This document shows, one piece after another, positions 13,606 to 26,280 of a stretch of DNA of 64,000 nucleotides. The stretch's first letter is position 1. The number at the start of each line of letters is the position of its first letter. The position numbers and the translations under genes were made by a program. Source of the stretch: Brevipalpus yothersi (Eukaryota; Arthropoda; Arachnida; Trombidiformes; Tenuipalpidae); contig QZCP01000259.1 in the NCBI GenBank assembly GCA_003956705.1, forward strand, positions 1-64,000. The letters are read 5' to 3'. Under the pieces are notes generated by a model, which saw only the letters and a list, made by a program, of their open reading frames with translations, made no database searches and had not been told where the DNA came from.

Positions 13606-13983
13606 ATGTTGTGCTGCAACAAAAGATCTTGTCACAAAATATTCATCAACTTAGCGTTGATATCAATCACACTGATCCTGATCATTTCATCGGTTTCAAA
13701 TAAGCCTATTGGCATTGCGAAAAGTTTTCCATCAATCAGATTGCCTTCATCGTCAGTATGGCCTCATGGTTCCAGAATTCAATCTTCCCTTATCGCCGAT
13801 GAATCCATAAAATCTAATTCCAATTCTGATGATGATGACGATGATGAGATACCTCATTTTCGAACAGCTTTATGTGAACAATTATGTGCCACAGATCCGG
13901 GCGAGGGTGGATCGTATTGCAATTGCGACTTATATCCTCTGAGAGGTTCTCTCATGGAGAGTCCACCATACAAGCATCAATGA
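13606..13983 (+). CDS. Small secreted or membrane-anchored Cys-containing protein, unrecognised
   Basis: Single-exon frame of 125 residues beginning at ATG 13606 (context CACAATG); the frame is open somewhat further upstream but without another ATG. Residues ~13-32 (FINLALISITLILIISSV) form a hydrophobic segment after a basic, Cys-containing N-terminus, so it is a signal peptide or signal anchor. A Ser/Asn stretch and an acidic run of six Asp residues follow. The C-terminus holds four cysteines spaced C-x3-C-x10-C-x-C (ALCEQLCATDPGEGGSYCNC), which could form two disulfides. Composition looks like a secreted peptide precursor, but no dibasic processing sites flank the Cys module and I do not recognise the family. 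A chance open frame is possible, though the ordered hydrophobic, acidic and Cys segments argue against it. Confidence 0.5.
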   Translation: MLCCNKRSCHKIFINLALISITLILIISSVSNKPIGIAKSFPSIRLPSSSVWPHGSRIQSSLIADESIKSNSNSDDDDDDEIPHFRTALCEQLCATDPGEGGSYCNCDLYPLRGSLMESPPYKHQ

Positions 13984-14813
13984 AGTCCAAAAAATCTTCA
14001 TCATGACAGTGTTTATGATGATGGATATTATCAAAATCAGATGATTTCCATCCATGATTGATCCTTCTTACCGATGGAAATATAAGTCAATCTTGAAATT
14101 TTCATACCTTCCTTCAACTTCATCTTCAATTTACTATCCATCGATTGACTTGCGAACCCTTTTTTTTCTTTTCCACTATTCATATCATGAAAACTCGACT
14201 ATTTTTTCCACTTTAGCTTCATTTTTTTCAGAATTTTTTGATATCTAAGAAATTCTATTGATTGTACCATCATCAAACTCTTCATCTGAAGAACAAATGC
14301 TATGATGAGCAATGATGACTTATTGTCCTAAACCGAAAAGGATGTCAGTTTATCATAGCATCAATGATCGAGGTTCATGCAACTTGAATGTCTGTTCCTC
14401 CTAATCATGATAAAAATTGAATCACATGAACTCACAATAAATATACTCATTCACACACACACACATTCATATTAGACTGATTCTCATAGGGTTCGGTGCT
14501 ATTGAAGGGTGAGATATATCTGGAAATTTTAATGATACTGGCCCTAATTCATCAAAGCCATAAGTAACATCGCCAAGATTGAAGGAGAGGACATAGAAAA
14601 AGCTGAAAAATTTTTTGAATTTTTGTTACTAAGGTTTTTTCTTCACCTTTTTCTTTCCTTTTCTTTATTCTTCAGATTTATCTCTCTCTCTTTTTCTTAT
14701 GCACCCATCCTTAAACCTATTTCTCATACTTTAGAGAGTAAGAGATAGAAAAGTATTAGATTCTTAAGACACTTTAATTGTTGAATTTTTCTCTTACAGT
14801 ATAGTAACTCATA
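13984..14813. other. Intergenic stretch
   Basis: AT-rich, with a short (CA)n near 14454 and no supported gene. Confidence 0.5.
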
Positions 14814-14840
14814 TTAGGTTGTCCAAAAAGTTCGTTCGTT
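14814..14840 (+). repeat. Left terminal inverted repeat of the mariner-like element
   Basis: Matches the reverse complement of 15694-15720 over its whole length as far as I can align by eye. Confidence 0.8.
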
Positions 14841-15693
14841 TGGTATGAATTAGATTCCCTAGAACGATGAAATTTTGCTCATGTTGCCATCACATATCGA
14901 ATATCAAGACAGGAAAAAATCAGATCTAAAAAAAATTTTTTCGAATTTTTGTCATCGGAAGAAGGGCTCCTGGATAATCAAAATTTCGAAGTTTGAAGAT
15001 TTTGCTTCAGATAGCATGAATTCCAATCGGCTGAAAGAAAATGTTCTGAGAACCTGAGGAGTTAGAACAGGATGCATCTAATTGAAGATATATTCGAGCT
15101 GATCTAAGAGAAAATTCAGCTCAAAAAATCCTAAAGGAAAAGTTCTAACCAATTTTCGGCTAGCCAGTTCTGATTTCATGCAGAAAAAAGTTTAGTTGTA
15201 TGTTCGAACCCTTAGAACTTTTTAGTGAAGACGGAAATTTCAATGATTAGTATTGCAAATTCTTTGATTTTCCTTCAGATGAATATTTACCAACTTGAAA
15301 AAGCCTTAGATTTTCTCAGAATCTGGATCAGATCAGAAAAACTTCGACTAGTCTCAACGGGATCGCTCCAAAAAAGTTCAAAAATATTGTCGACCTTAGT
15401 TCTAGCTCCAATTTCCCTATTTTTCATGAATTTTTAGACCTGTTTTTTGATTTTTCTGTCTAAAATGGGTTCTTCCGTTGATATTCAGTAAAAAAATATT
15501 CAAAAATACCTCTCGATGAAAAATTAGAAGAATTAGAACACATAATTACGGTCATTCAGAATGCATATCGTAATCGAGTTCTAATTTGTTTTTTCGTCAA
15601 CTCAAAATCTCAGTTTCGCGATATTATGACAAAAAGATGTCACCTTCTCTCAATCCATCGAAAAAACCATTCTATCATGCGATTTTCCTATCG

Positions 15694-15720
15694 AACGAAC
15701 GAACTTTTTGGACAACCTAA
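15694..15720 (-). repeat. Right terminal inverted repeat of the mariner-like element
   Basis: Partner of 14814-14840, followed directly by the TA target duplicate. Confidence 0.8.
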
Positions 15721-16470
15721 TACATACTCACACACACACTGTGACACTCCTTTTATCAATATTTTAATGTCTCATACACCAGTCTGTCGAGCCACCCACT
15801 AGCAAGATAATATTTAAATCACTCTGAGAAACCCAAGAGAGACGATGTTTTTGATTTTAATTTTGTTTTATGGTTTGCTTTTTATTTATTTTTATTCTCT
15901 CCCTTGAAGCCACCTCAAATGTGAACGATGTTTATCATCATCATTTTCATTTTTCATCTTCTTTTTTGCTCATTCTTCCTCATCCAATGATTTTACTTCT
16001 CCATCTTCACTTCCGTTTCTTGTTTTTACTTTCCATCCTGTCTACGTTCCTTGACACCCTCTCATGAGCTTTATGATACAGAATGTGAAGCAAAAACAAG
16101 ATAATCAATTAATTAAAGCTGTGTATGGAATATACGGAGATAGATAAGACAATTTTTGATCTGCTAGGTTTGACCTGTCAACGATAAACTCTTCTATCTG
16201 GAGTCTAAGCCTAATAATTATGGATTATTTTGTCAAAATGAATGTACCTTTCTCAGCTCACAAACTATATTATTGAGATGAAGCTGTGCCTGAACCGATT
16301 TAAATGATCGAGAATTAAAGTTCATAATGACCTTTTCCGATGGATAGTCCAGTTGTTGTTATGGGATTTTCGACCGGGCTAACATCATAGACTTTCATCC
16401 ATAGGTGGGACTGTGGAAACAGAATCGGTTAGATAGATCATTCAATGTTCTACATATATTTGGAAATTTT
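15721..16470. other. Intergenic stretch
   Basis: No supported gene; AT-rich with T-rich runs, ending at the stop codon of the minus-strand Gln-rich gene. Confidence 0.5.
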
Positions 16471-18027
16471 TTATGGACCTGGACCTAAATTTGGAGCGTT
16501 AGACGAAGATCCATCCATGACAATATTTCGCAATACTTCAGCCAAAGGACTATTGCCAGGATCTTTTTGCTGTGCCTTGTTTAAATTTGCATCTTGTTTA
16601 TCACTCATCTCACGATTGGAAGCTTTTTGGCCTCTACGGTCTGATGTTGTGAAATTATTCCAATTACTTATATGAGACATTGTTGTTGAATAATCAGGCG
16701 TTATTTCCTTGGATGCTGCATATCCTGACTGAGGTTGCATTTGTTGCTGCTGTTGCTGCTGAGCTACGGATTGACCAAACTGTGTTGCCTGCGGGTGTCC
16801 ACTGAGTCCTTGTCCTTGCTGTTGTCCCGGGTATTGTTGCTGATCAAATTGATCGTTTGGATTTTTCTGGGTGAATACCTGAGAACGAAATGGAGAGAGG
16901 ATAGGAAATGGGAAATCTCAAATTAATTGAACTGATAAATTTCATAAGACTCAAGCACCGATCACATATTGTTTTGTGTATTGGCTCGAAAAAGTGATAA
17001 AGAAGAGAAAATATTAACTGGTATTCTCTTTTCCACTATGAACATCAGAATTGATCCCACACATGAATTAACATCATTGAAAAATCAGATATTCGACTTG
17101 TTGGAATAGACTATTTACTCAACGTTTTTCGTCCTCAAAATATTTTGGAATTCCTCCTAGTAATCGAAATTGAATTGTTTTCGCTCATAGCAGGTCTAAC
17201 ATGTTCTGAAGCGTAAAATATATGAGATGATCTCAGATCCAAGATATACAAGACACATTCCACTGATGCATGGAGAGATTATTGTCCCAATTGATATCAT
17301 GATACATACCGATTTGAGTGCAGTTTTTACATCAGTCCATCCTAAATCTGAGAGAACTGAGAAAGTTGAATTCCTTATAAATTTGAAGCAGCGTTCAGGA
17401 TTTTGTGCCGGTATTTGTTGCTGTTGTTGCTGTTGTTGTTGCTGCTGCTGCTGTTGCTGTTGACCATACTGTTTTGATGGATAATCAGCACCTGGAACAT
17501 CATTTTTGCCTTTCATTCCATATCTGTTGATAAATCTTTTGAAAATTCGCTGAGGAATTCGCTCAGTGGTCAGTGGGATTTCTTCACCAATGTGTCGATA
17601 TTTGGAATACAAAAGCTCAGTTTTATCTTGGTTTCGGCTGTTTGGTTGTTTATAGGAACCAGAAGAATCGAGCCCTTCACCAGGCATCGTGTTCTCATTT
17701 CCGGCATCATTACGCATATGGGAGCCTTGATCAGCATTAATTTTATTCACACTGGAATGGTAGTTATTGTTATTATTGGCTTTATTGAGCAAACTAAGAG
17801 GCAAGATGAAACAATGTATGACCATATTAATACCATTCAAATGGAAACTTTTCACAACTATTTTACTTACTTCTCTTGTTTAGCAACAGACATTCTTTCA
17901 AGCTCACCCCTAACAATTATCTTCAGAACTCTATCGAGATCAGCTTCCGGAACCCCCAAAAACAGTAATGCATTGACAACATAGCAAAGTATTTGAATCC
18001 GATTTGCCAGAGGAACACTTTCAGCTG
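16471..18027 (-). CDS. Unrecognised Gln-rich protein, 5' end not resolved
   Basis: Three minus-strand exons join in frame: 17871-18027, 17310-17793 and 16471-16878, with donors GTAAGT and GTATGT and acceptors TTTTCATAG, TGCCTCTTAG and CGTTCTCAG. About 349 residues are visible. The first part reads SVPLANRIQILCYVVNALLF followed by an amphipathic segment (ADLDRVLKIIVRGELERM). An Asn-rich stretch, a basic segment (IPQRIFKRFINRYGMKGK) and a run of about 16 Gln (CAG/CAA mixture, 17412-17462) follow, then PERCFKFIRNSTFSVLSDLG. The last exon has a second Gln-rich region and ends at NLGPGP. I do not recognise the family. The start codon is missing: the frame stays open a little beyond 18027 (a hydrophobic stretch), but a T-rich acceptor at 18028 makes an upstream exon more likely. 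The protein could be secreted or nuclear; the sequence does not decide. Confidence 0.6.
17412..17462 (-). repeat. Poly-glutamine (CAG/CAA)n tract
   Basis: About 16 consecutive Gln codons on the minus strand, with CAA interruptions that tend to stabilise the tract. A second, shorter Gln-codon run of the same gene lies at about 16741-16765. Confidence 0.9.
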
Positions 18028-18634
18028 CTATGAAAATATTAAATAGAAAATAGAGCAATTCGAACAATTTCAAGGGCTTAAAATTTTCTCACATTGCTGT
18101 GTATCTACTGAGCTGAATGAAAAAAAGTATAAAATAATGCATATGTAGGAACAAAAATGTATCCATTTTACAGTGACCATATTGTAGAAATTTATCACTC
18201 AAATTTGTGTCCAGTTTATACTAGTCATTGATGAACACTTCAAAGTTTATCAGACAAATTTTTGATACATTTCAATATGCACTGCCATCTCGTTCTACCA
18301 TCAATTCTGATTTCCACATGGAATGATCCATGACATATGATGAATATATTGTCCGAATAGATTCAGCTGTTTTAACTGATAAATTTAATATTTTTTACGT
18401 CTATTCAATAAGTTCAATGAATAAATTCGAAAAACAGTCAAGAAAAAAGAATGATAACCACTTTTCCAGTTCAAAGTTTAAGTAGACTTTTTGAGATGAA
18501 AAAAGGAACCATAATATAAATTCCACTCCAAATAAAATCAAACTATACAATTTTTATTGGAAGTAGAAACTGAGAAACGCTTCAAATCAAAGTAGTGTAT
18601 GGAATTACATTGAAATTTTATCCCACTAACCTCA

Positions 18635-18770
18635 TCAAATCAGAGGCTCTCGAGGTTCTTCTAAGGTAGAAAAGTCAAATAGATGTAAGAATTGTTCCTC
18701 AGTCACTTGGACTTTTTCATCTTTTCCAAGGTTTCTTTCTCGATGGACATTCAATTTTTCATTATATTGA
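18635..18770 (-). other. Possible short terminal exon
   Basis: A 44-codon open stretch ends in TGA at 18635-18637 and includes VTEEQFLHLFDFSTLEEPRE, which has protein-like composition. Against this, an acceptor-like TTTTCTACCTTAG inside it could instead define a different exon, and neither reading joins in frame to the exon at 17871-18027. Unresolved. Confidence 0.2.
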
Positions 18771-19958
18771 CTTAATATGAATTGAATATTCGTCGATATT
18801 TAAATCACATTGAAATAGGTGAATGTTTATACCAGAACGAAGGCATAAAATCGTAAACAAACGAGGAGGATTGATCGAGAGAGAGAGAGAGAGATTGCAT
18901 TTCAAAAGTTTTCACATTTTCATTTTGAAGAAGGGTGTTTCAAGAAGCCAAATAATCATGATCACGCTGATTGTCTTAAGGCATTTTGGTGTATCTTCCC
19001 ATTTTTTTCTACCACTTTCTTACTCCCATCTTATCGTTTGTGCATGAACTGGTGTCAGATGAATTGGAAACCTACTTGTGGTCAAGTGTTTGTGGTCAAA
19101 AGACATGCCAAGAAGCATACAGCAGGTTGATTGATTATACTTTGTGTTCATCAGATTAACTGTGAAAAAAGATACATGATTTATCAGTATGAATGGGAAT
19201 TAGTTAGTGTTGATCTGAATCATTTTCATTAACCTGCCAGTAGTGTCCAGAAACTAAAAAACTGACCAAATGGAATACATGTATCTCATTTACTTTTTGC
19301 TATCTCTCTCTTTTTCCTATTCTTGCTGTATCATTCCAAAACGTGAGAGAAGGAGAACAAAATAAACTTCCAATCTGGAAAAACAAGTGGAAAGAATAAA
19401 TCTTCAAGATAAAGTTGATTACTTTTGGTTAAGTAATTTCTTTGGGATGTTTATACATATAAGGAGGCGAATTATGACTAGAGAGAGAAATTTTTCTCTT
19501 TCTCTCCCTCTTATTCTGATTTCAAATTTTGAGATAAAAAAGAGACATATTCAGCTGGGCCCTCATGGTGAGGCGTCGATTTTGGGGTGAAAAGTGGAAG
19601 ATTCAGTGAGGAGTTCTTTCCATCTTCACCTCTAAACTCGGGAGATTCTTATTCATTTCGATTTGACAACAATGAGATTGAGAGCCCCGAACTTCATCAC
19701 TGAGTACCTCCGTCTACCTCCGTCTACCTCCTCTCCATCGGTAAATGAGTTAAATTTGAGAAGGATAAATGATTGGGTGGAAACAAGATGGTTTTACCTG
19801 CGATAACCGATTTTCATGAGAGAATTTCCCAACATTTTGACAGCCCAAAAAGAATGCCCAATGTGATGACCAAAAAAAGTGGGCCTGAAAGATGGCAAAA
19901 AAGAGAATCGATCAAGTAAAAGCGAAAATAACAAGGCAATGGCTGGAGGCTACACGTA

Positions 19959-19960
<2 letters not shown>

Positions 19961-20023
<63 letters not shown>
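19961..20023. repeat. (GA)n microsatellite
   Basis: Uninterrupted run of about 63 bases. Confidence 0.95.
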
Positions 20024-20027
<4 letters not shown>

Positions 20028-20131
20028 TACACATCAGAAGCACCTTTCGGTCGCAATCATGAGTCGCGCCTTTTCGGAATGTTCACGAAATGGGCAAAAA
20101 AAAGTGATCCTCATAGCAGAACGCATTTTTT

Positions 20132-20706
20132 TTAGAAGATGAATCTGATTAAAGGTAAATGAATGATGAGAATTGAGTGGAGAGCGAGAGAGAGCGGATA
20201 TGTCTGTGCTGTTGTGTACAATTCTTCCGAGTTGAATGCCTTATACTGAAATTCGTAACGGATTGGATGGAAAAATTTGATACGCTGTTGAAATATTTGA
20301 TCACCCAATAGTTGACCTGAGAATCCAGAGAATATATAACTTGACTGATGATCCAATTGTTCCCACAGAACGAATTCTTTGCGCAGTATAGCCACTCTAA
20401 ACCCTGAAACGAAAGGGAACTCAGCTACTAATCCTGAATATTTCCTCTCCACAAGTGTCAACATCACTGTGGTCGAAGTAAAATGGTAAGATAAGGCCTC
20501 TCATCATGTTGAGGTGGTCCATTTTTCAGTCCTAAGAACGGTGAGAAGCGGATTAATATCGTCCAAGTTTTTTCTGTCAATATGGATAGAAGATGGAATA
20601 AAAGAAGATTTTTTGCCCTTAAGAAACGAAAAATTCTCACCATTGGGTACTCATGTGCCAAAATATCGACCATGATGAATTTCATCGACTGAATTGAATG
20701 GTTCAT
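20132..20706 (-). other. Possible small minus-strand gene, unresolved
   Basis: An ATG at 20706 opens 22 codons (MNHSIQSMKFIMVDILAHEY...) ending at a good donor (ATG|GTGAGA). Downstream, a 110-codon frame from ATG 20464 has protein-like composition. The acceptor TTTCGTTTCAG at about 20400 would join the first piece in phase 0, but in a different frame from the 110-codon one. I cannot choose a model or name a family; it may be non-coding. Confidence 0.2.
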
Positions 20707-22163
20707 GAAATGGCGGGAAGTTGAAGAAAAAATAGCGATACTAATTTCATTTGGTTAGATTATTTACATCTTTTGAGACATGGGGTGCTCATAAAAAGCA
20801 ATTGATAAACAATCGAACTGCTTTCGTAGAGTGCTTGTTTTCTAGAGAATACATCAAGAACTACCACGAAGCCGACAATAGGTTGAAATTCTGCCGATTG
20901 AAGCCCTGAAAGCTGAAACTCTTGCATGAAGATTCAGTTTCTGGTTCCCAAACTTTTCTACCTTTGTTTTTTTATTTCATGCAATGATAATATCCTCAAG
21001 ATAATTGTAAACAATCTATCTGGATCGTTTGTTCTAGAACTAGCCAGAATGATAATTTTGCGTGTCTCTCATTCAAATGAACTTCTGAATTTGATACACG
21101 GAAAACATGCAAATTTTTCCTCATCTCACAGGAAATTTTTCAATCTTGACAGTATCAAGGTGAAATTTTTTTACCCAGAAAAAATAGATTTCACTAGATT
21201 CTCCCGATATACAGATATACATGTACATGGATAAAATTAAGCTCTCGATACTAAAATTGTGAGAGAAAAAATACACCGCTTTGATGTACGATTGATTGTT
21301 GAGGAAAGCGTACCAATTTATGGGAAATGAGAAACTACACGACAAAATAGCCTCTGTACCGTTCAGTTTTCTGGTGATCAAGTTTCTTCTTATTCATCAT
21401 GGTACATGTTCACTTGATAAGTCCTGTACTTCGAATTCATGATGTGTGCTTACCATTCACAGTATACCTTGAGGCTTGACTACAGGACATGTACCCATTT
21501 ACCATGGGAAGATGTATGGCAACTGGAATAGGACTTCTTCTCTTCTCCTCTCCAGAATATGTGTATGAGAGAGAGAGAGAGAACCATAGAGTGTATATGG
21601 TTACCGAGAGATGAATTAATTGAAAGTGTTGTGCTGAGTACGAATCTACTTGAGGCCATATATACACGAGTAGCAGGGCAAGCAAAAAAGTTTCCTATGC
21701 AACTTGTACAGAGGCAAAGAGAGAGAGTCCATGATTGACCTGAGGCTAGGAATAAGATTCAGATCTCGATAAAGTCAAAGTAAGCGACAGTTTGTTTCCT
21801 TTGCTATTCGATTTATGTGTTCCCTTCTTTGCTTATTCTTATTGCCTCCAGAACATCATCTAATATCCTCATGGCCATGGTTTTCTCTCTCTCTCCATGC
21901 TCGAGTCATCATCTTCTTTGGTCCTCTTTCTTTCTCTCTCTTTGGAAGCCTCAGGCCATCTTCATCGCTTGCTGCTGATGTTTCCAGCATAGCAAAGTGG
22001 CCAACATCTTCTCAGCTTCTCAGCTTGTGGAAAAATTCTCTCTTCTTCTTCTCAAAGTGTGTGTCAGAAGAAAAAAAGAGAAGCCACTTCGTATGTATCA
22101 TCGGTCAAGATTAGGTCTGAATTTGGGCCTACAAAATTTGCGATTCAGAGAGGAAAAAAGAGA

Positions 22164-22275
<112 letters not shown>

Positions 22276-23312
22276 CCATTTCTTTTGGAGTCTCACCTTC
22301 GTTGGTAAGTTGATGACCAACTTATTAATCTTGCAAATGTCTGTGTAGATGTGTTTCTCACTTCTCTCTCTCTCTCAGCTACTTTTTTTGGCCAAAAAAA
22401 ATTGGTCAATAACAAAAAGTTGCCTGTAAACGTTGCCGGGCGATGTAAGCACTCAAGACTAACTTATCATTACTGATGAGAGAGAAAGAGGGATTAAAAA
22501 CGAGGTCCATGTTGCTGGAGGCAAAAGAATGATACTCAAAGAGACCAAATGCATGTGAGTGTGTATTTATTGTTGAAACGGAGGAAGAGAGATAGAATTT
22601 TAGACCATCAAAAAGTGGGATGAATCGAAATCTTTCTTTTTTCTCTCTTCCATTTGGTGTATCTGACTTGCCTGGAAGCACTATTTGGCCCGCCAATATC
22701 ATTTCTCTCTCTCAAGTCTATACTGTACTGATTCTCCTAGATTTTTTTTCTCGCCTCATTCGCAATGTATTTTTCTTTCGACCCAAACTTACCTTCGAGG
22801 CATTTATTGTTTGAAAAGGTAAAATTGCAAACCTAGTTATAAAATTTCCTTTCCCTAACTTTATTCATTCTCGATCTTCTTTCCAATCTTATCTACTTTT
22901 TTTCATTCGTTTCCAAATATTCTCTATTTCATGAAATGAGGGAGAGAAATATTTTCCTTGCATTATGACTTGTATTGATTATTCTAACAATTTCCACTCA
23001 CCTCTCTCTCTCCTCATCTCTTCCTTCCTTTGATCATCACCCTCATTCACTTTATTCAGGTTCATCAGAATTTTCTTCTTTATCTTCTTTCTTCCCATGT
23101 ATTCAAATGCTTATTTCCATGTCTCATTTCGATATCTGCCCTATGAATTTCCACTTCTTCATCTTTCCCATCCAAACAGCCTCCAGAAGTGTTCGTTAAG
23201 GCTTGAAGAGTTCGATTTTCTTCCTCACAGGCTCAAGAGCTAATCTAATCAAGCAACCTCTCTATCTCCATCGTCTTCAGGCTCTGAAATCAATTTTCAA
23301 TGCAACCAAAGC

Positions 23313-23316
<4 letters not shown>

Positions 23317-23374
<58 letters not shown>
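23317..23374. repeat. (GA)n microsatellite
   Basis: Uninterrupted run of about 58 bases. A (CT)n run of about 25 bases lies at 23618-23642. Confidence 0.95.
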
Positions 23375-23377
<3 letters not shown>

Positions 23378-24428
23378 CAATGGCAATGAAGAGAGACCGA
23401 GATAGTTGAAGAAGTTTCGACAAGATGCATTCGAATGGAACGTGTATGCAAAAGCCTTTGAGATACCATCAGCTTTAACCACCAGTGATCCAGTGACTCT
23501 TTAATTGTCTAAACAATAAAGAAGAAGTTCTGTTTGGCATGTATATTGAAACAAATGAGAGGTTCTCTCTCTCTTCTTCGCCCTCTCATCATACTCTATC
23601 CTTTCAAGTTTTTTTTGTCTCTCTCTCTCTCTCTCTCTCTCCCTCTCTTTCTCTAATCAAATGCACAAAAATCCAAATGAACCAAGCGAGTCAAAGTGGA
23701 ACTCTAAATGGCTCCAAGGCATCTACATCGAAATCAAGAAGATTGTGTATTGCTTCTTGTTCCCATTGTCTCCACGTCTATCAACAGTAAATTGTCATGT
23801 GAACTCCAGAGGTCCTAAGAATGGATAAGAATTCTGATGAGGCATCTTAATTAGTAGCCATACTTATGCATCCTTCATTTGAGATGAACCAGAGAGAAAC
23901 CTTCAAAATTCCAAGTCACCATTTATCAGCTACATGTAACAATGAGCACAAACTTTTGCTTTTCATCATTCGACTCATCAAAGATTCCGTCAAAATATTC
24001 TTCTCTTCATTACATGGAATTCAATTTTACCACCATAAAGTAGCACTATAGTCTATTCTCCCCGAGAATCTCAACGAAATCTTGACGAAATAACGGATAA
24101 AGTTTAACAGAGAGAGAGATAAAGAGAGAGAGAGATTCATTAGTTAATCGAGATGGATGTTACAAATTTGGCGCCTTTTTTTGTTGACGCAATAAGCACG
24201 AGTTTCAGGAATGTTATTGATTTAAAGCGAAATAAGTTCTGGTTGTTACATGCACGTGTGTGTGTCCATATGCATGTGGAATGTGGACTTTGTTTCTTCT
24301 GTGGATCATCAAGTGTGATCAGTGTGGCCTCAGATGAGAACTTTGAGATTCAATATCAGGGTGTGGAGAGTTCTGTGATGTTGGTGACTTGCTATCTTTG
24401 ATTCCGCCTTCCATGATTCGGACTGTGG

Positions 24429-26049
24429 ATGCTACGAAAATTGATCTCTCAGATTTTGAAGCGGTTCACCAAACGGCACAAGACCATGAACACGGATAAG
24501 CCTGTCGTGTTCATTCTTGGACCAACTGGTGTCGGAAAAACCAAATTATCAATCGAATTAGCCAAGAAATTCGATGGAGAGATAATATCAGCAGACTCTA
24601 TGCAGGTATTGGCGCTCGGATTGCTGGAATGTTTTCATGATTTAAATTCCTCTTTTTCTTCTTTTATATGTTTCCAGGTTTATCGAAATTTGAACATCAT
24701 CACTAACAAGGTGACCGATGAAGAAATGCAAGGTGTACCTCATCATATGATCAATTTTGTTGATCCTTTGAAATTTTTCACCTCTGTAGACTATCGGAAC
24801 CAGACACTGCCGATTGTAAGCGATGATCTTTTTCTTTTGTGATCAATTTGATTAGATCGAAGATGTTGTTTCTGAGTGAAGAGCTTATGTCAGATTCCTT
24901 CTCTGAAAATTTTCATGTTTCTCACAGATTAAGAATGTTCTCGATAGAAGAAAAGTGCCGATCGTGGTTGGAGGAACTATGTATTGGATCGAGTGTTTAT
25001 TGTATGATGTACTCGTGCATCCAGAAGCAAATGAAACCATGAGTTTACAAACTATAGAAGAAGTGCGTGAAGATTCATTTGGTAAAGAATTTTCCCTCTC
25101 AATTGAAGATGTTACCAAAGAAACTCTGTTCTCCCATATAATTGAGCCAAAGTATCTTCGAGCTATTCCAGCTGAAAATTTACATAAAATATTACTAGAA
25201 ATTGACCCTGAACGAGCTCAATTCATTCATCCATCAGAGAGACGAAAAATAATACGAAGTTTACAAATCTATCAGCAAACTGGCAAGACTCATTCGGATT
25301 GGCTTAATGAACAGAAAAATATAGGCAGTCATCTTGGGGGACCTCTTCGTTTCAAAAATTCTCTAATTTTACTTCTAACTTGCGATGAAAATGGTAAGAT
25401 CACTCAAGCTGAAATTGTGACAAGAATAGAACTTTTTCCTCCCTTATTACAGTGTTGAATCAACGAATCAACAAAAGAATAGACCAGATGTTGGAAATGG
25501 GATTAGTTCAAGAGTTGCTGGACTTCCATGAAAAATACAACCTCACCAGACTCGAATCGAATATGTGAGTTTTGTGGCTTCATATTACTGTACCCATAAA
25601 TGAAGTGGACTAACTTTTGATTTTGTGCTCATAGGAAACCTGATTATACTGAAGGAATATTCCAGAGTATTGGTTTCAAAGAGTTTCATGATTACCTCAC
25701 TCTTCCAACTGAAGAATGGACCAGTGAAGAGGGCTTAAAAATCTTTAAACACAGCGTAGAACAATTGAGAAACGCCACTCGAAAATATTCGAGGGAACAG
25801 ATAAAATGGATAAGGAATCGCTTACTGAAGTGTACTGAAAGGGAAGTTCCACCAATTTTCGAATTAGATTCTACTTTCCCTGATCATTGGGATAATGTTG
25901 TCCTAACTCGAGCTGAAAAAATTCTCAATTATCACATCAATGGTGATAATATCCTCTTCCCCATCAGAGCGTTGAGGAGAGGACAAGTGCCTGAAAGTAT
26001 GGAACCGAAAAAGAAATGCCGAAATCGTAAAAGTAAAAGAAAATCTTGA
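24429..26049 (+). CDS. TRIT1: tRNA dimethylallyl (isopentenyl) transferase
   Basis: Five exons (24429-24605, 24678-24815, 24928-25393, 25453-25564, 25635-26049) join in frame and give 435 residues. The enzyme transfers the dimethylallyl group to N6 of A37 in tRNAs that read codons starting with U, in cytosol and mitochondria. Visible motifs are the P-loop GPTGVGKTKLS, the DSMQVYRNL segment split across the first intron, GVPHHMINFVDP, VVGGTMYWIE, and RKIIRSLQIYQQTGKTHSDW. The first ~20 residues (MLRKLISQILKRFTKRHKTM) are basic without acidic residues, as in a mitochondrial presequence. A second Met at residue 20 would give a form without it, so dual targeting by alternative initiation is plausible. 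The human protein is 467 residues and ends in a C2H2 zinc finger; this one ends in a basic tail (KKKCRNRKSKRKS) with no finger. It is convergent with NPLOC4. Confidence 0.95.
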
Positions 26050-26280
26050 CAAATTCAATTCTTCCTGTGGGACTAGTGTTGATGACTTTTTACTATCCAT
26101 GTTGATGGACAGAAAATCTGGTCAGATCCCTGAGATTCGACTTCGAATAGGAGCATTAAGAAATTAGTACCATCACGCACTTCATAGATTCTGATCACCA
26201 TTTGTACAATCCTCCAATGTATGCTCCTAAAGATTGAACAAGATCGCTTCTGAAATTTCAGTATTTTGTTGGATAAAAAT

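Larger units (their letters stand above)
14814..15720. mobile_element. Mariner-like non-autonomous element, 907 bp
   Basis: The left end begins TTAGGTTGTCCAAAAAGTTC and continues GTTCGTT. The right end is the exact reverse complement of about 27 bases, finishing ...GGACAACCTAA. TA dinucleotides flank both sides (14812-14813 and 15721-15722). A TTAGGTTG-type end with a TA duplication is characteristic of the mariner group. The interior is too short for an intact mariner transposase (usually ~345 residues) and no frame longer than ~70 codons is present, so this is an internally deleted or decayed copy. I could not identify transposase motifs with confidence. Confidence 0.8.

Noticed and set aside
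17227..17463. Plus-strand poly-Cys frame
   Set aside because: It is the reverse-strand reading of the poly-Gln tract of the minus-strand gene.
24153..24401. 83-codon frame upstream of TRIT1
   Set aside because: It has no family resemblance and no in-frame link to TRIT1, whose presequence-like N-terminus already starts at 24429.
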